From Asticcacaulis benevestitus DSM 16100 = ATCC BAA-896 (GTDB lineage Bacteria > Pseudomonadota > Alphaproteobacteria > Caulobacterales > Caulobacteraceae), in the NCBI RefSeq assembly GCF_000376105.1, contig NZ_AQWM01000025.1, positions 194 to 52,813 on the forward strand: a stretch of 52,620 nucleotides of DNA. Reading direction: 5' to 3'. A program made the position numbers and the translations under genes. The notes beneath the pieces are model-generated. The model worked only from the letters and a program-made list of their open reading frames with translations, was not told the origin of the DNA and ran no database searches. This document shows positions 15,953 to 24,552 of the stretch, piece after piece. The stretch's first letter is position 1, and each line of letters begins with the position of its first letter.

Positions 15953-17569
15953 TTAAAACAGGCTGCCCTGATCCGGTGATGGCGGTTTAGGCTTGGCAGA
16001 GGCGGGTTTATGGGACGGATGGGGTTTCGGCGCTTCTGATCGGGCAGCCACGGGCGGCGGGCCATCGCCATGGGCGATGACGCCCAGGGTTTCGTGGTTC
16101 TTGAAGGTCAGAACCAGCGCCTCGCCCGGTGCAATGCCGGCGGGAGAGGTGACCAGCGCGCCATCGGCGCGGTTGACGCGGGCGAAGCCGGTATTGAGCG
16201 GACGATCCGGATCGAGACTGACGCGCAGTTGCTCCAGTCGCTTCAACTGCTCTGTGCGCTGAGAAAGGGTGCGCGTCATGGCCTCGCCAAGGCGTTTGGC
16301 AAGCTCGGGCAGGCGTTCGCCGCTGCGCGTAACGGTGCGTGTGAGCGCGGCGTCCATACGCGTGGTCAGGCTCGGCAGGCGCGCGTGGCTTTCGGCCAGG
16401 GTGACACGGCGCGCCACGGCCAGATCGAGGCGATGCGCCAATTGTGCCAGTTGTGTGTGTTTGAGCTGACGCGGCCGCTCCAGCAGACCGGGCGAAAAGC
16501 GGCCGGAGACGCGAACATAGGCGGTCTGGTGCAGGTTGAGGTTTTGCAGCAGGCCGCCGCCGAGACGGTGCGCTACATAATCCAGACGTTGCTGGGCAGA
16601 GTCGATCAGGTCGAGCGGCTTGGGCAGGGCGCGCGCCAGCATGGTCAGACGTTCGCGGCGGGTCTCTAACAGACGCGCCATGGTGCCCTGACGGCGGCGT
16701 TCGAGATCAGCGGTGAAGGCGCGCAATTCGCCCAGCACAGGCGTAGCCATTTCAGCCGCGCCGGTGGGGGTGGGGGCGCGCCGGTCGCTGACATAGTCGA
16801 TCAAGGTGGTGTCGGTTTCGTGCCCGACGGCCGAAATGATCGGAATGGTGCAGGCATGGACGGTGCGGGCGAGGTCTTCATTGTTGAAGGCCCACAGATC
16901 TTCGACCGAACCGCCGCCGCGCGCCACGATGATGACATCGGGACGCGGAAGAGCGGGATCGGTGTGAAAACCGCGCAAGGCATGGATCACCTGAGGCGCG
17001 GCGGTCTCGCCCTGCACCACAACCGGCCAGACGATAACGCGGCACGGCCAGCGGTCGCGAATACGATGGAGGATATCTCGGATGACCGCGCCGGTGGGCG
17101 AGGTGATGACGCCGATGGTTCTTGGCGCGTAGGGGAGGGCTTTTTTAAGTGCCGGATCGAAGAGGCCCTCGGCGTGGAGTTTTTTCTTGATGCGATCGAG
17201 CTGGGCCAGCAAGGCGCCGACGCCGGCGACCTCCATGGCCTCGATGACGATCTGGTATTTCGATGACGCCGGGAACGTGGTGATCTTGCCGGTGACGATG
17301 ACCTCAAGGCCGTGCTCCGGCTGGGCTTGCAGGCGACTGACATTGCCCTTCCAGATAACGCCGTCGATGGCGGCCTTGTCGTCCTTGATGGTCAGATAGA
17401 CGTGGCCTGAGGCGTGGCGCGTCACCTTGGACACCTCGCCGCGCAGGCGGACGTGATCATAGGTGGTTTCGAGCGTGCGTTTGAGCGCGCCGGCCAGTTC
17501 GGACACCGAATAGGCGGCGGCATTACTTTGAGCGTTGGTTGATTCGGGGGGAAGCAGATCGTCGGCCAT
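15953..17569 (-). CDS. xseA: exodeoxyribonuclease VII large subunit
   Basis: This 538-residue protein is the catalytic subunit of the single-strand-specific exonuclease that works in DNA repair. It has an N-terminal OB fold (residues 18-115, [15 protein letters not shown] start), a central catalytic domain with [14 protein letters not shown] and [21 protein letters not shown], a long coiled-coil region (about 290-430) and a C-terminal GFARV strand. The last 45 residues are Pro/Lys-rich and look disordered. The small subunit xseB is not in the window. Confidence 0.95.
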   Translation of the reverse strand: MADDLLPPESTNAQSNAAAYSVSELAGALKRTLETTYDHVRLRGEVSKVTRHASGHVYLTIKDDKAAIDGVIWKGNVSRLQAQPEHGLEVIVTGKITTFPASSKYQIVIEAMEVAGVGALLAQLDRIKKKLHAEGLFDPALKKALPYAPRTIGVITSPTGAVIRDILHRIRDRWPCRVIVWPVVVQGETAAPQVIHALRGFHTDPALPRPDVIIVARGGGSVEDLWAFNNEDLARTVHACTIPIISAVGHETDTTLIDYVSDRRAPTPTGAAEMATPVLGELRAFTADLERRRQGTMARLLETRRERLTMLARALPKPLDLIDSAQQRLDYVAHRLGGGLLQNLNLHQTAYVRVSGRFSPGLLERPRQLKHTQLAQLAHRLDLAVARRVTLAESHARLPSLTTRMDAALTRTVTRSGERLPELAKRLGEAMTRTLSQRTEQLKRLEQLRVSLDPDRPLNTGFARVNRADGALVTSPAGIAPGEALVLTFKNHETLGVIAHGDGPPPVAARSEAPKPHPSHKPASAKPKPPSPDQGSLF

Positions 17570-17711
17570 GCCTCAGTTTAGCGAAATTTGCGCCTGCGGC
17601 CAGCCTTCATGCCAAAACAGAGGTGTAAACTTATTTTTACGCGATCGTTAGGCTTTCCTTAGCGCCCCCAACTTAGGGTGAGCCTTTTAGTGCCCGTGTA
17701 GAACAGAGCCG

Positions 17712-19787
17712 ATGCGCCAGCTTATGCCATCCTCGGACCTGGAAGTCAGCCGCCACGCTGCCTTTCATCAGCCGGAAAGCCTTGATGCCGAACCGGATTC
17801 CGGCTTTGGTCATCTTGTCACGCTGGCCGCTGATATCTTCGAGGCGCCGATCGCCCTGATTTCGCTGGCCGAAGGGGATACGCATACCTTTATCGCCTCG
17901 GTCGGCCTGGATATGACCTCGGTGCCGGCCAAGGTTTCCTTCTGCGATCACGTGTTGAAGCGCGGCGATGTGATGGTTATCCCTGACGCGACGTCTGATG
18001 CACGCTTTATGGCCAATCCGTTTGTGACGCGCACGCCGCACATACGTTTTTATGCCGGCGCTCCCTTGCGCCACGAAGGCGCCCTGATCGGCACATTCAG
18101 TATTATTGACACGCAACCGCGTGACGATTTTGACGCCATAAAGATTGGCCGCCTGCGAAAACTGGCTGATACCGTGGCGGCTATGCTGGCGATGCGCAAA
18201 GGGGCGGCGATCCGCAAGGCCACGATCCGGAAGCTTCAGGAAACCCAGCGCAAGCTCGAACTGATGGAAGAGGTGGCCGGTGTCGGTTACTGGCATATCA
18301 ACGCCAAGAGTGGTGCCTGTTTCTGGTCTCGCGGTGTCTACGCCATTCATGGCCTGAACCGGGTCAGCTATCAGCCGCAGCTTGAAACCTCGATCGCGCT
18401 GTTCCATCCCGAGGATCGTGAGGCGGTCGAGCGTTGCGTCCGTCAGGCCATGGCAAACGGGGAGGATTTCACCTTCCAGCATCGCCTGATCCGTGCCGAT
18501 GGCGAGGAGCGCATCGTCTATTCCAAAGGCGGCGTCGAGATGGACGAAAACTGCGCGCCTGAGTTCATTTTCGGCATCCTGCAGGACGTCACCGAACAGG
18601 TGCATCTGCAGGAAACCTTGCTTGCCGCCAAGGAGCATGCGGAGGCTTTCGTGCTTGCCAAGTCGGACTTCCTGTCGAATATGAGCCATGAGATCCGCAC
18701 GCCGCTGACAACGATCCTCGGCTACGCCACCCTGCTCAATGGCGTGCCGGAAATGCCAAGCGATGCCAGACACTATGTCGGCCGTATCAATAAGGCTGGC
18801 GAGGCGCTGCTCAGCCTGATCACCGATATTCTCGACTTCTCGAAGCTGGAGGCCGGGCAGGTCAAGCTGACGCCGCAGCCAACGGATCTGCGCAGCCTGG
18901 CCTCGGATATCATCGACCAGTTCGCCGTGCTGGGTGAAAGCCGCAACATCACCCTGAGCCTCGCCTATGACGCACGCACGCCGGACTGGCTGATGCTCGA
19001 TGAGGCGCGTCTGCGTCAGGTGCTGTACAATCTGATCGGTAACGCCTGTAAATTCACCCATGACGGCGCCGTCACCCTGTCGGTGGAGATGGATAAGACG
19101 GGCCGGCTGCGTGTCGAGGTCCGGGACAGCGGTCCCGGTATTGCGGCCGATCAGCAGGCCCGTCTGTTCACGCGCTTCAACCAGATCGACAACAGCATCA
19201 ACCGCAAGCACGGTGGTTCGGGGCTTGGCCTGTCGATCTGCTACGAAATCTGCAAACTGATGCAGGGCGAGATCGGTGTAACATCGGTTCTGGGCGAGGG
19301 CTCGTGCTTCTGGTTCGAGATTCCGGTCGCCATTGCCAAAGCGCCTAAAGCGGTTACGGCCGCGCTCGATCTCAAGCCGTTTTTCCTTGAAGACCGCAAG
19401 GTGCTGATCGTCGATGATCATCCGATCAACCGCGAACTGATCCGTCTGTTGCTCACCGATTCAGGCCTGGAGATTCATGAGGTTGGCGATGGCGAGGCAG
19501 CGCTTGAAATCTGCGAAACCATCAAGTTCGACCTGATCTTCATGGACATCCAGATGCCTGTGCTCGACGGTATTGCCGCCACGCGCTGTCTGCGCGAACA
19601 GGGCGGCCTCAACGCGGAAACCGCCATTGTGGCGCTCAGCGCCGCCGCCCAGACCAAGCTTTCAGACGACACGCGCGGGCAGGGCTTTACCCATGTGCTG
19701 AGCAAGCCGATCGACATGCCGCAGTTTTTCGCCATCCTGCGCGATTGTCTCGAAGGCACGTTTATCTCGCACCGGCTGGCGGGCTAA
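17712..19787 (+). CDS. hybrid sensor histidine kinase (GAF-PAS-HisKA-HATPase-REC)
   Basis: This cytoplasmic 691-residue kinase has no membrane helix. Order of domains: GAF (about 20-165), PAS with PAC (about 185-305), HisKA with the phospho-acceptor His326 in MSHEIRTPL, HATPase with the N box around Asn440-Asn444, DSGPGI and GGSGLGLS, then a receiver with Asp568/Asp569, phospho-acceptor Asp612 (FMDIQMP) and a Lys in LSKPID. The GAF domain should bind a small ligand or sense redox. No cognate regulator or histidine phosphotransferase lies next to it, so the receiver probably passes phosphate to a distant partner. The 142-nt region upstream has no obvious operator. Confidence 0.93.
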   Translation: MRQLMPSSDLEVSRHAAFHQPESLDAEPDSGFGHLVTLAADIFEAPIALISLAEGDTHTFIASVGLDMTSVPAKVSFCDHVLKRGDVMVIPDATSDARFMANPFVTRTPHIRFYAGAPLRHEGALIGTFSIIDTQPRDDFDAIKIGRLRKLADTVAAMLAMRKGAAIRKATIRKLQETQRKLELMEEVAGVGYWHINAKSGACFWSRGVYAIHGLNRVSYQPQLETSIALFHPEDREAVERCVRQAMANGEDFTFQHRLIRADGEERIVYSKGGVEMDENCAPEFIFGILQDVTEQVHLQETLLAAKEHAEAFVLAKSDFLSNMSHEIRTPLTTILGYATLLNGVPEMPSDARHYVGRINKAGEALLSLITDILDFSKLEAGQVKLTPQPTDLRSLASDIIDQFAVLGESRNITLSLAYDARTPDWLMLDEARLRQVLYNLIGNACKFTHDGAVTLSVEMDKTGRLRVEVRDSGPGIAADQQARLFTRFNQIDNSINRKHGGSGLGLSICYEICKLMQGEIGVTSVLGEGSCFWFEIPVAIAKAPKAVTAALDLKPFFLEDRKVLIVDDHPINRELIRLLLTDSGLEIHEVGDGEAALEICETIKFDLIFMDIQMPVLDGIAATRCLREQGGLNAETAIVALSAAAQTKLSDDTRGQGFTHVLSKPIDMPQFFAILRDCLEGTFISHRLAG

Positions 19788-19841
19788 TTTAAGTTTTTAT
19801 GATTTTTCGGCTTGACCGGAACCCGGTCGCAAAAACCTCAC

Positions 19842-19906
19842 TTTCCAATTTGGAAAATTATGACTTGACGATTTGGAAAGTCGAGATTAAGTTTCCAATA
19901 TGGAAA
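19842..19906 (+). promoter_or_regulatory. palindromic operators upstream of membrane protein / winged-helix pair
   Basis: Two near-identical palindromes, TTTCCAATTTGGAAA (19842-19856) and TTTCCAATATGGAAA (19892-19906), lie 50 bp apart centre to centre. A TTTGGAAA half-site lies between them (19872-19879). A possible -35 TTGACG at 19865-19870 sits between the palindromes, with a weak -10 near 19888, so bound repressor could block the promoter. The winged-helix protein encoded as the second gene of this transcript is the natural candidate binder, giving feedback control; this is inference. Confidence 0.65.
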
Positions 19907-19921
19907 GCGAGGATCTGCATC

Positions 19922-20392
19922 ATGCCAAATTCTGAAATTGAACCTAAAACCGATTTATCCCCCGCCGAATTGCTGGCCTCTGTGCGGGCCTCCCAAGCCA
20001 TTATGGCGGATGGGTTTTCGCGCCATAGCTGGACTTATGACCTGACCTATTCGGCCCTGGCGGCCGTGATGGTCGGGGGATATGGCCTCCCGCTGCCCTA
20101 TCCATTTTTGATTGAAGGTTTGGCTCTGGCGGGGCTGGTTGTTCTGGCCAAGTTATGGGCGCGCAAGCACGGCATTTGGATCAGCGGCTTGACCCCAAAG
20201 CGGGCGCGGTGGGCGGCGATAGGCATAGGCGCGGCCATGCTGCCCTTGCTTTTCATTACGGTTTGGGCGGCGCGCCTCCATAATGCGCCACTGGTTCCTT
20301 ATCTTGCCGGGGGCTTGAGTTTTATCGTGGCCCTGGCCGGGGCGCGCCTGTGGCGGTATCTGCTCCGCCGTGAAGTGGGGCTGCAAGGATGA
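19922..20392 (+). CDS. small inner-membrane protein paired with a winged-helix regulator
   Basis: The 156-residue protein has a soluble N terminus (about 1-40) followed by hydrophobic segments around 42-54, 58-78, 96-116 and 122-142, so about four membrane helices. The family is not one I can name; such proteins are often encoded just before an HTH_34-type regulator. GAGGA precedes the chosen ATG. An upstream in-frame ATG at 19799 would run through the palindromic operators and is unlikely. The stop overlaps the next start by 4 nt (ATGA). Confidence 0.7.
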   Translation: MPNSEIEPKTDLSPAELLASVRASQAIMADGFSRHSWTYDLTYSALAAVMVGGYGLPLPYPFLIEGLALAGLVVLAKLWARKHGIWISGLTPKRARWAAIGIGAAMLPLLFITVWAARLHNAPLVPYLAGGLSFIVALAGARLWRYLLRREVGLQG

Positions 20393-20685
20393 CTGTGGTT
20401 CCCCACTTTGATGCGGTGATCCATGCGCCGGGGCGACTGCAAATCTGCGGCATACTGGCCACGGCCGATGCCGCGGAATTCTCGGCGATCCGCGAAGCCA
20501 TTGGTGTCTCGGACTCTGTGATGTCCAAGCACATCAAGCTGCTGGAAGAGGCCGGCTATATCGTGGTCAAGAAGGCGGCACGCGAGGGGCGGCAGCGCAC
20601 CTGGCTGTCCTTGACCGCTGAGGGGCGCATAGTCTTCACCAAACATATTGCTGAACTGACGCGTTTGGCCGGAATTGTCGGATAA
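20389..20685 (+). CDS. winged-helix DNA-binding transcriptional regulator (HTH_34 type)
   Basis: The 98-residue protein is a single MarR/ArsR-like winged helix. It contains GRLQICGILATADAAEF, the recognition helix SDSVMSKHIKLLEEAGY and the wing VKKAAREGRQRTWLSLTAEG. No ligand domain or metal-binding Cys is seen. It is translationally coupled to the membrane protein before it. It is the likely ligand of the TTTCCA-N3-TGGAAA palindromes upstream of the pair, and the membrane protein may sense the signal or sequester the regulator. Confidence 0.85.
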   Translation: MTVVPHFDAVIHAPGRLQICGILATADAAEFSAIREAIGVSDSVMSKHIKLLEEAGYIVVKKAAREGRQRTWLSLTAEGRIVFTKHIAELTRLAGIVG

Positions 20686-20727
20686 AATTATGGCTTTTTG
20701 CCCCGGAATTGAGTAGGGGCTTGGGCC

Positions 20728-22005
20728 ATGAACATTCTGCTGATCGGTTCGGGCGGCCGCGAACACGCCCTCGCTTGGAAAATCGTGCAATCGCCGCTTT
20801 GCGACAAACTGGTCATCGCGCCGGGCAATCCGGGCATGGCGGCTTTAGGCGCCAAAGACATAGAGTGCCATAATATCAAGGCGACGGACGTGGCCGGCCT
20901 GGTCGGTCTGGCGCGGGACATCAAGGCCGATCTGGTCGTGGTCGGTCCCGAAAATGCCCTGGCAGAGGGTTTGGCCGATGCCCTGGCCGTGGTCAATATT
21001 CCTTGTTTCGGTCCGAAGAAACAGGCGGCGCAGCTTGAGGCCTCCAAGGCCTTCACCAAGGATTTCTGCAAGCGCCACAATATCCCCACCTCAGCGTCGG
21101 AAACCTTCGATAACGTCGCTGAGGCGCGCGAATTCCTCAAAACCTACAGCCCGCCCTATGTCATCAAGGCCGATGGTCTCGCCGCCGGCAAGGGCGTTGC
21201 GATCTCGCCGGATTATCAGGACGCCGTGGCCGAGATCGAGGCCATGCTGGGCGGCCGTTATGGTCCGGCCAGTTCGAACATCGTCATCGAGGAATTCATG
21301 ACCGGCGAGGAGGCTTCGGTCTTCGCTATCTGTGACGGCGAAACCGCCATGCTCTTCGGCTGGGCGCAGGATCACAAGCGCGCTTTCGACGGCGATACCG
21401 GCCCCAATACCGGCGGCATGGGCACCTATTCGCCGGCGCCTATCGTGACCAAGGCCTTACTGGATATTACGCAGAAAGAGATTCTTGATCCAACCATGGC
21501 GGGGATGAAGGCCGAGGGCAACCCCTTTAAGGGCGTGCTCTATCCCGGCCTGATGATCGAAAACGGCAAGCCTCGTCTGGTGGAATACAATGCCCGCTTC
21601 GGCGATCCGGAATGTCAGGTGCTGATGCTGCGGCTTAAAAGCGACATCGTGCCCTATCTTCTGGCGGCGGCCAAGGGTGGCCTCAAAAACATGCCGGCAC
21701 CGGAATGGCATGACGAACCGGCGGTCTGTGTGGTCTATGCCGCCAAGGGCTATCCGGACAGCCCTCTGACGGGGTCGATCATCCGTGGCGCCGAGCAGGA
21801 TTTCGGCGACGATGTCACCGTGTTCCACGCCGGCACCAGCCGCGCCGAGGACGGTTCTTTGCGCGCGGCCGGCGGGCGCGTGCTGAACATCTGCGCGCGT
21901 GGCAAGACCTTGCAGGACGCGCGCGATAAGGCCTACGCCGCGATCGGCAAGATCGACTGGCCGGGCGGCTTTTATCGCACCGATATCGCCTGGCGCGCTT
22001 TGTAA
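20728..22005 (+). CDS. purD: phosphoribosylamine-glycine ligase
   Basis: PurD is the second enzyme of purine synthesis and makes GAR from phosphoribosylamine, glycine and ATP. The 425-residue length is normal. Landmarks: N-terminal IGSGGREHALAWK, the VGPENALAEG loop, the ATP-grasp segment VIKADGLAAGKGVAI, IVIEEFMTGEEASVFAI and DHKRAFDGDTGPNTGGMGTYSP. YNARFGDPECQ holds metal ligands. It follows the winged-helix gene after 42 nt; whether it shares that promoter is unclear. Confidence 0.97.
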   Translation: MNILLIGSGGREHALAWKIVQSPLCDKLVIAPGNPGMAALGAKDIECHNIKATDVAGLVGLARDIKADLVVVGPENALAEGLADALAVVNIPCFGPKKQAAQLEASKAFTKDFCKRHNIPTSASETFDNVAEAREFLKTYSPPYVIKADGLAAGKGVAISPDYQDAVAEIEAMLGGRYGPASSNIVIEEFMTGEEASVFAICDGETAMLFGWAQDHKRAFDGDTGPNTGGMGTYSPAPIVTKALLDITQKEILDPTMAGMKAEGNPFKGVLYPGLMIENGKPRLVEYNARFGDPECQVLMLRLKSDIVPYLLAAAKGGLKNMPAPEWHDEPAVCVVYAAKGYPDSPLTGSIIRGAEQDFGDDVTVFHAGTSRAEDGSLRAAGGRVLNICARGKTLQDARDKAYAAIGKIDWPGGFYRTDIAWRAL

Positions 22006-22107
22006 ATCGCTGTCTTTGGCCGGTTAGCGTGTGACGACGTCTCTAGCGGGTATCCATCCTACCTGCGTCGCTCCGCTTCTGCTACTCGATGGCACCGGCC
22101 GTTACGT

Positions 22108-22419
22108 TTAGCCTTCGACCATATAGGTAAAAGGTTTTCCGCGTGATTCCGGCTCCCAGCCATCCGCGATGGCCTTGCCGATCTGAATGGCCACGTCCTG
22201 CTTGTTGACCTTCGGGCGCTGGGCATGGCGGCTGGGCTTCGGGAACGGATATTCCAGCAGCAGCACCTTTTGCGGGTTTTCCTCACGCTGCACCGAGATG
22301 CACAATCCCTTGGCGCCATCCACCGTGGCCCATTGCGGTTCACGGTGGATATGCCAGCGGTACGCGACGCCGTCGACCTTCGCGACGTCTTCCATGGCTC
22401 GTTTCGCCTTAGCGACCAT
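22108..22419 (-). CDS. conserved hypothetical protein coupled to GH5 gene
   Basis: This is a 103-residue, slightly basic soluble protein I do not recognise. Visible features are AYRWHIHREPQWATVDGAKG and a KVLLLEYPFPKP strand, which look like an alpha/beta fold with little low complexity. No signal peptide, so it is not expected in the same compartment as the GH5 enzyme. Its ATG overlaps the TAA of the GH5 gene by one base (TAATG), so translation is probably coupled. The 102-nt convergent gap to purD shows no clear terminator. Confidence 0.7.
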   Translation of the reverse strand: MVAKAKRAMEDVAKVDGVAYRWHIHREPQWATVDGAKGLCISVQREENPQKVLLLEYPFPKPSRHAQRPKVNKQDVAIQIGKAIADGWEPESRGKPFTYMVEG

Positions 22420-23465
22420 TATTTACTCTTTTGAATCAGGGCTTCGAGGATCGGTTTGATCCATTTCTGCTTATCTACATCATAGACAGCGAAACCGCCA
22501 TCCCAATACCAGTAAGCGGTAGCGAAGCCGCGTTTGTGGGCCGCCTTCGTCACCGAGGCGGTCCAGACGGCACGGTCCTCAAGCTTGCCGTGCTTATCGT
22601 AGGCGCCGTATTCGCCCAGAAAAATCGGTCGGTTGGCGGCCTGCGCCCACGCCTGCACCTTGTCGAAATCCGCGTCGATGGCGGCCACTTCTTCCGGCTT
22701 GCCGGTCCAGCGTACGCCCTTGGTGTCCTGAATGTTCTTAGGCGCCCAGCTTGCGCCCTGGTGCGTGAAAGGGAAGGGGTCGTAATAGTGGAAGGTGACG
22801 ATCAGGTGTTTATCTTCCGCTGGCAGTTTGAGCAGCGCCAGATCGTCGCGGCTGTTCCAGTGCGTTGGCCCGACGATGACATTACGGGTCGGATTGGTTT
22901 CGCGGATGATCGCTATCAGATCGACCAGCCAGGCGTTCCAGATCTTGTCATCCACCTGGCCGTTCGGTTCGTTGAGCAGTTCAAAAATGACCTTGTTCGG
23001 CGCATTTCTGTAGCGCTCTGACAACTCGTACCAGACATTGGTCAGATTGGTGGCGCAGGCATCGGCATCCTTGGCGCAGAACTCGAAGTCGTGCTCATCA
23101 AGGATGACGTTGAGATCGCTGGCCAGCGCCGCCTGAACCACGTCATCGATACGTTTGAGGTAGGCGGCGTCCAGATGACCATCGGGCTGCAGGTGCTTGA
23201 AAGCAAACAATGGAATGCGAACGGTCGAGAAACCGGCCTCATGCACCTTGGCGAAATCGCTCAGGTGGAACTTGGTTTGGCCACCTTCCCAGAAGGCATC
23301 GTAACCTCCGATGATGTTGACACCGGCGCCCATGTTCGCCACCTGTTCGGCGGCCGAAATCTCGACAAAGGGCTTGGGGCTTTCAGCGTGAGCGGCTGAG
23401 GCCAGGCCTGCCGCACCGGCCATCAGGGCAAACGCCAACCGAAGGCCCGTCATGGGTTTGAACAT
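22419..23465 (-). CDS. secreted glycoside hydrolase family 5 (endoglucanase-like)
   Basis: The 348-residue protein has a signal peptide (cleavage near AHA) and a GH5 (beta/alpha)8 barrel. The acid/base Glu166 is in FELLNEPNGQ and the nucleophile Glu285 in IFLGEYGAY; the RIP motif of strand 3 is TVRIPLFAF and FHYYDPFPFTH is strand 6. GH5 enzymes cut beta-1,4-glucans, mannans and related chains; the exact substrate cannot be read. No carbohydrate-binding module is present. GAGGGAG precedes the ATG. It could act on plant or own exopolysaccharide. Confidence 0.9.
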   Translation of the reverse strand: MFKPMTGLRLAFALMAGAAGLASAAHAESPKPFVEISAAEQVANMGAGVNIIGGYDAFWEGGQTKFHLSDFAKVHEAGFSTVRIPLFAFKHLQPDGHLDAAYLKRIDDVVQAALASDLNVILDEHDFEFCAKDADACATNLTNVWYELSERYRNAPNKVIFELLNEPNGQVDDKIWNAWLVDLIAIIRETNPTRNVIVGPTHWNSRDDLALLKLPAEDKHLIVTFHYYDPFPFTHQGASWAPKNIQDTKGVRWTGKPEEVAAIDADFDKVQAWAQAANRPIFLGEYGAYDKHGKLEDRAVWTASVTKAAHKRGFATAYWYWDGGFAVYDVDKQKWIKPILEALIQKSK

Positions 23466-23517
23466 ATATCATCTCCCTCATTTATCGTTGTTATGAGGGG
23501 AAGGTAGTCCGCGAGGT

Positions 23518-24552
23518 TTACCGAGTCAAACCCTGCGCGCCACTTCTGACAGCGTTGTCGAGAAAAGCCAGCAGACCGGCTTCATCGTCGAATTTGGCGC
23601 GGATCGGCAGGCAGGCGATTCGGCTGCGCCAGGCCGGATCAAGCTTGATCCAGTCCTTTTGCGTGGTGATGAGCCGGGCGCCCAAGGCTTCGGCTTCAGC
23701 CATCAGCCTGGTCAGATCGTTAGGGGTAAGGGCGGCATGGTCGGGAAAGCCGCGAAAGCCCGCGATATCATAGCCTTCGCTCTGCAGGGTAGCCTCAAAC
23801 TTCCAGGGCTTGGCGATGCCGGCAAAGCCAAAGACCGGTGCGGGGATCGCTGGTGCATGGGCTTGCAGGCGGGCGACGAAGACCGGTTTGTCGCCGAGCA
23901 GAGCGATCAGATCCGGATCGGGCTGGGCGTCATCGTCCGGCATCCACAGTATGCAGAGGTCAGCACGCTCAAGGCCTTGCGCCAGCGGTTCACGCATCGG
24001 GCCATAGGGGCAGATGCCATTGTCGCCGAAGGGCCAGGCACCGTTACGCGTATCGCCGTCGATGACCAGTATATGCAGGTCCTTGGTGATTTTCAGGTTC
24101 TGGTGAGCGTCATCGACCACGGCGATGATCGGCTTAGGTTTTTTGCGCACCTTTTCAATAAGACGCAAACCGGCGGCGCGGTCATGGGCAATGACGAAGG
24201 GGTGATCCTGCGCCAGCATCAGCGGTTCGTCGCCAACTTCGGCAGCGCTATGGAGTGCAGGATCGACCCCGATCGGCCCGGCCAGCGTGCCGCCGTGACC
24301 GCGCGACAGACCGTAAGCCTGAGGCGCCAGCAGGCTGAGGATCTCATCGGCGATGGGCGTCTTGCCCGATCCACCGAGCGTCACATTACCGATGCTGATA
24401 ACGAACAGCTTTGAACGGTAGGGCTTGGCCGTGGCGCTTTTGATCGTATTGATCGCCAGCCACAGCAGGGACAAAGGCCACAGGAGGAAACGCCACCACG
24501 GCGCGCCAGCGGCGTTTTTCTTATACCACCAGTCCGGGGTTTTGATCGTCAT
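23518..24552 (-). CDS. lpxK: tetraacyldisaccharide 4'-kinase
   Basis: LpxK adds the 4'-phosphate to the lipid A precursor at the inner membrane. The 344-residue protein has one N-terminal membrane helix (about 18-38) and the P-loop GNVTLGGSGKTP, followed by LSRGHGG and the VVDDAHQN segment. Its ATG overlaps the stop of waaA by 4 nt, so waaA and lpxK are coupled. It is the last gene of the lipid A transcript. Confidence 0.95.
   Translation of the reverse strand: MTIKTPDWWYKKNAAGAPWWRFLLWPLSLLWLAINTIKSATAKPYRSKLFVISIGNVTLGGSGKTPIADEILSLLAPQAYGLSRGHGGTLAGPIGVDPALHSAAEVGDEPLMLAQDHPFVIAHDRAAGLRLIEKVRKKPKPIIAVVDDAHQNLKITKDLHILVIDGDTRNGAWPFGDNGICPYGPMREPLAQGLERADLCILWMPDDDAQPDPDLIALLGDKPVFVARLQAHAPAIPAPVFGFAGIAKPWKFEATLQSEGYDIAGFRGFPDHAALTPNDLTRLMAEAEALGARLITTQKDWIKLDPAWRSRIACLPIRAKFDDEAGLLAFLDNAVRSGAQGLTR

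Noticed and set aside
17673..19421. 582-codon open frame on the minus strand opposite the hybrid histidine kinase
   Set aside because: The plus strand encodes a complete kinase with all motifs; the antisense frame has no recognisable domain and is a codon-bias shadow of GC-rich DNA.
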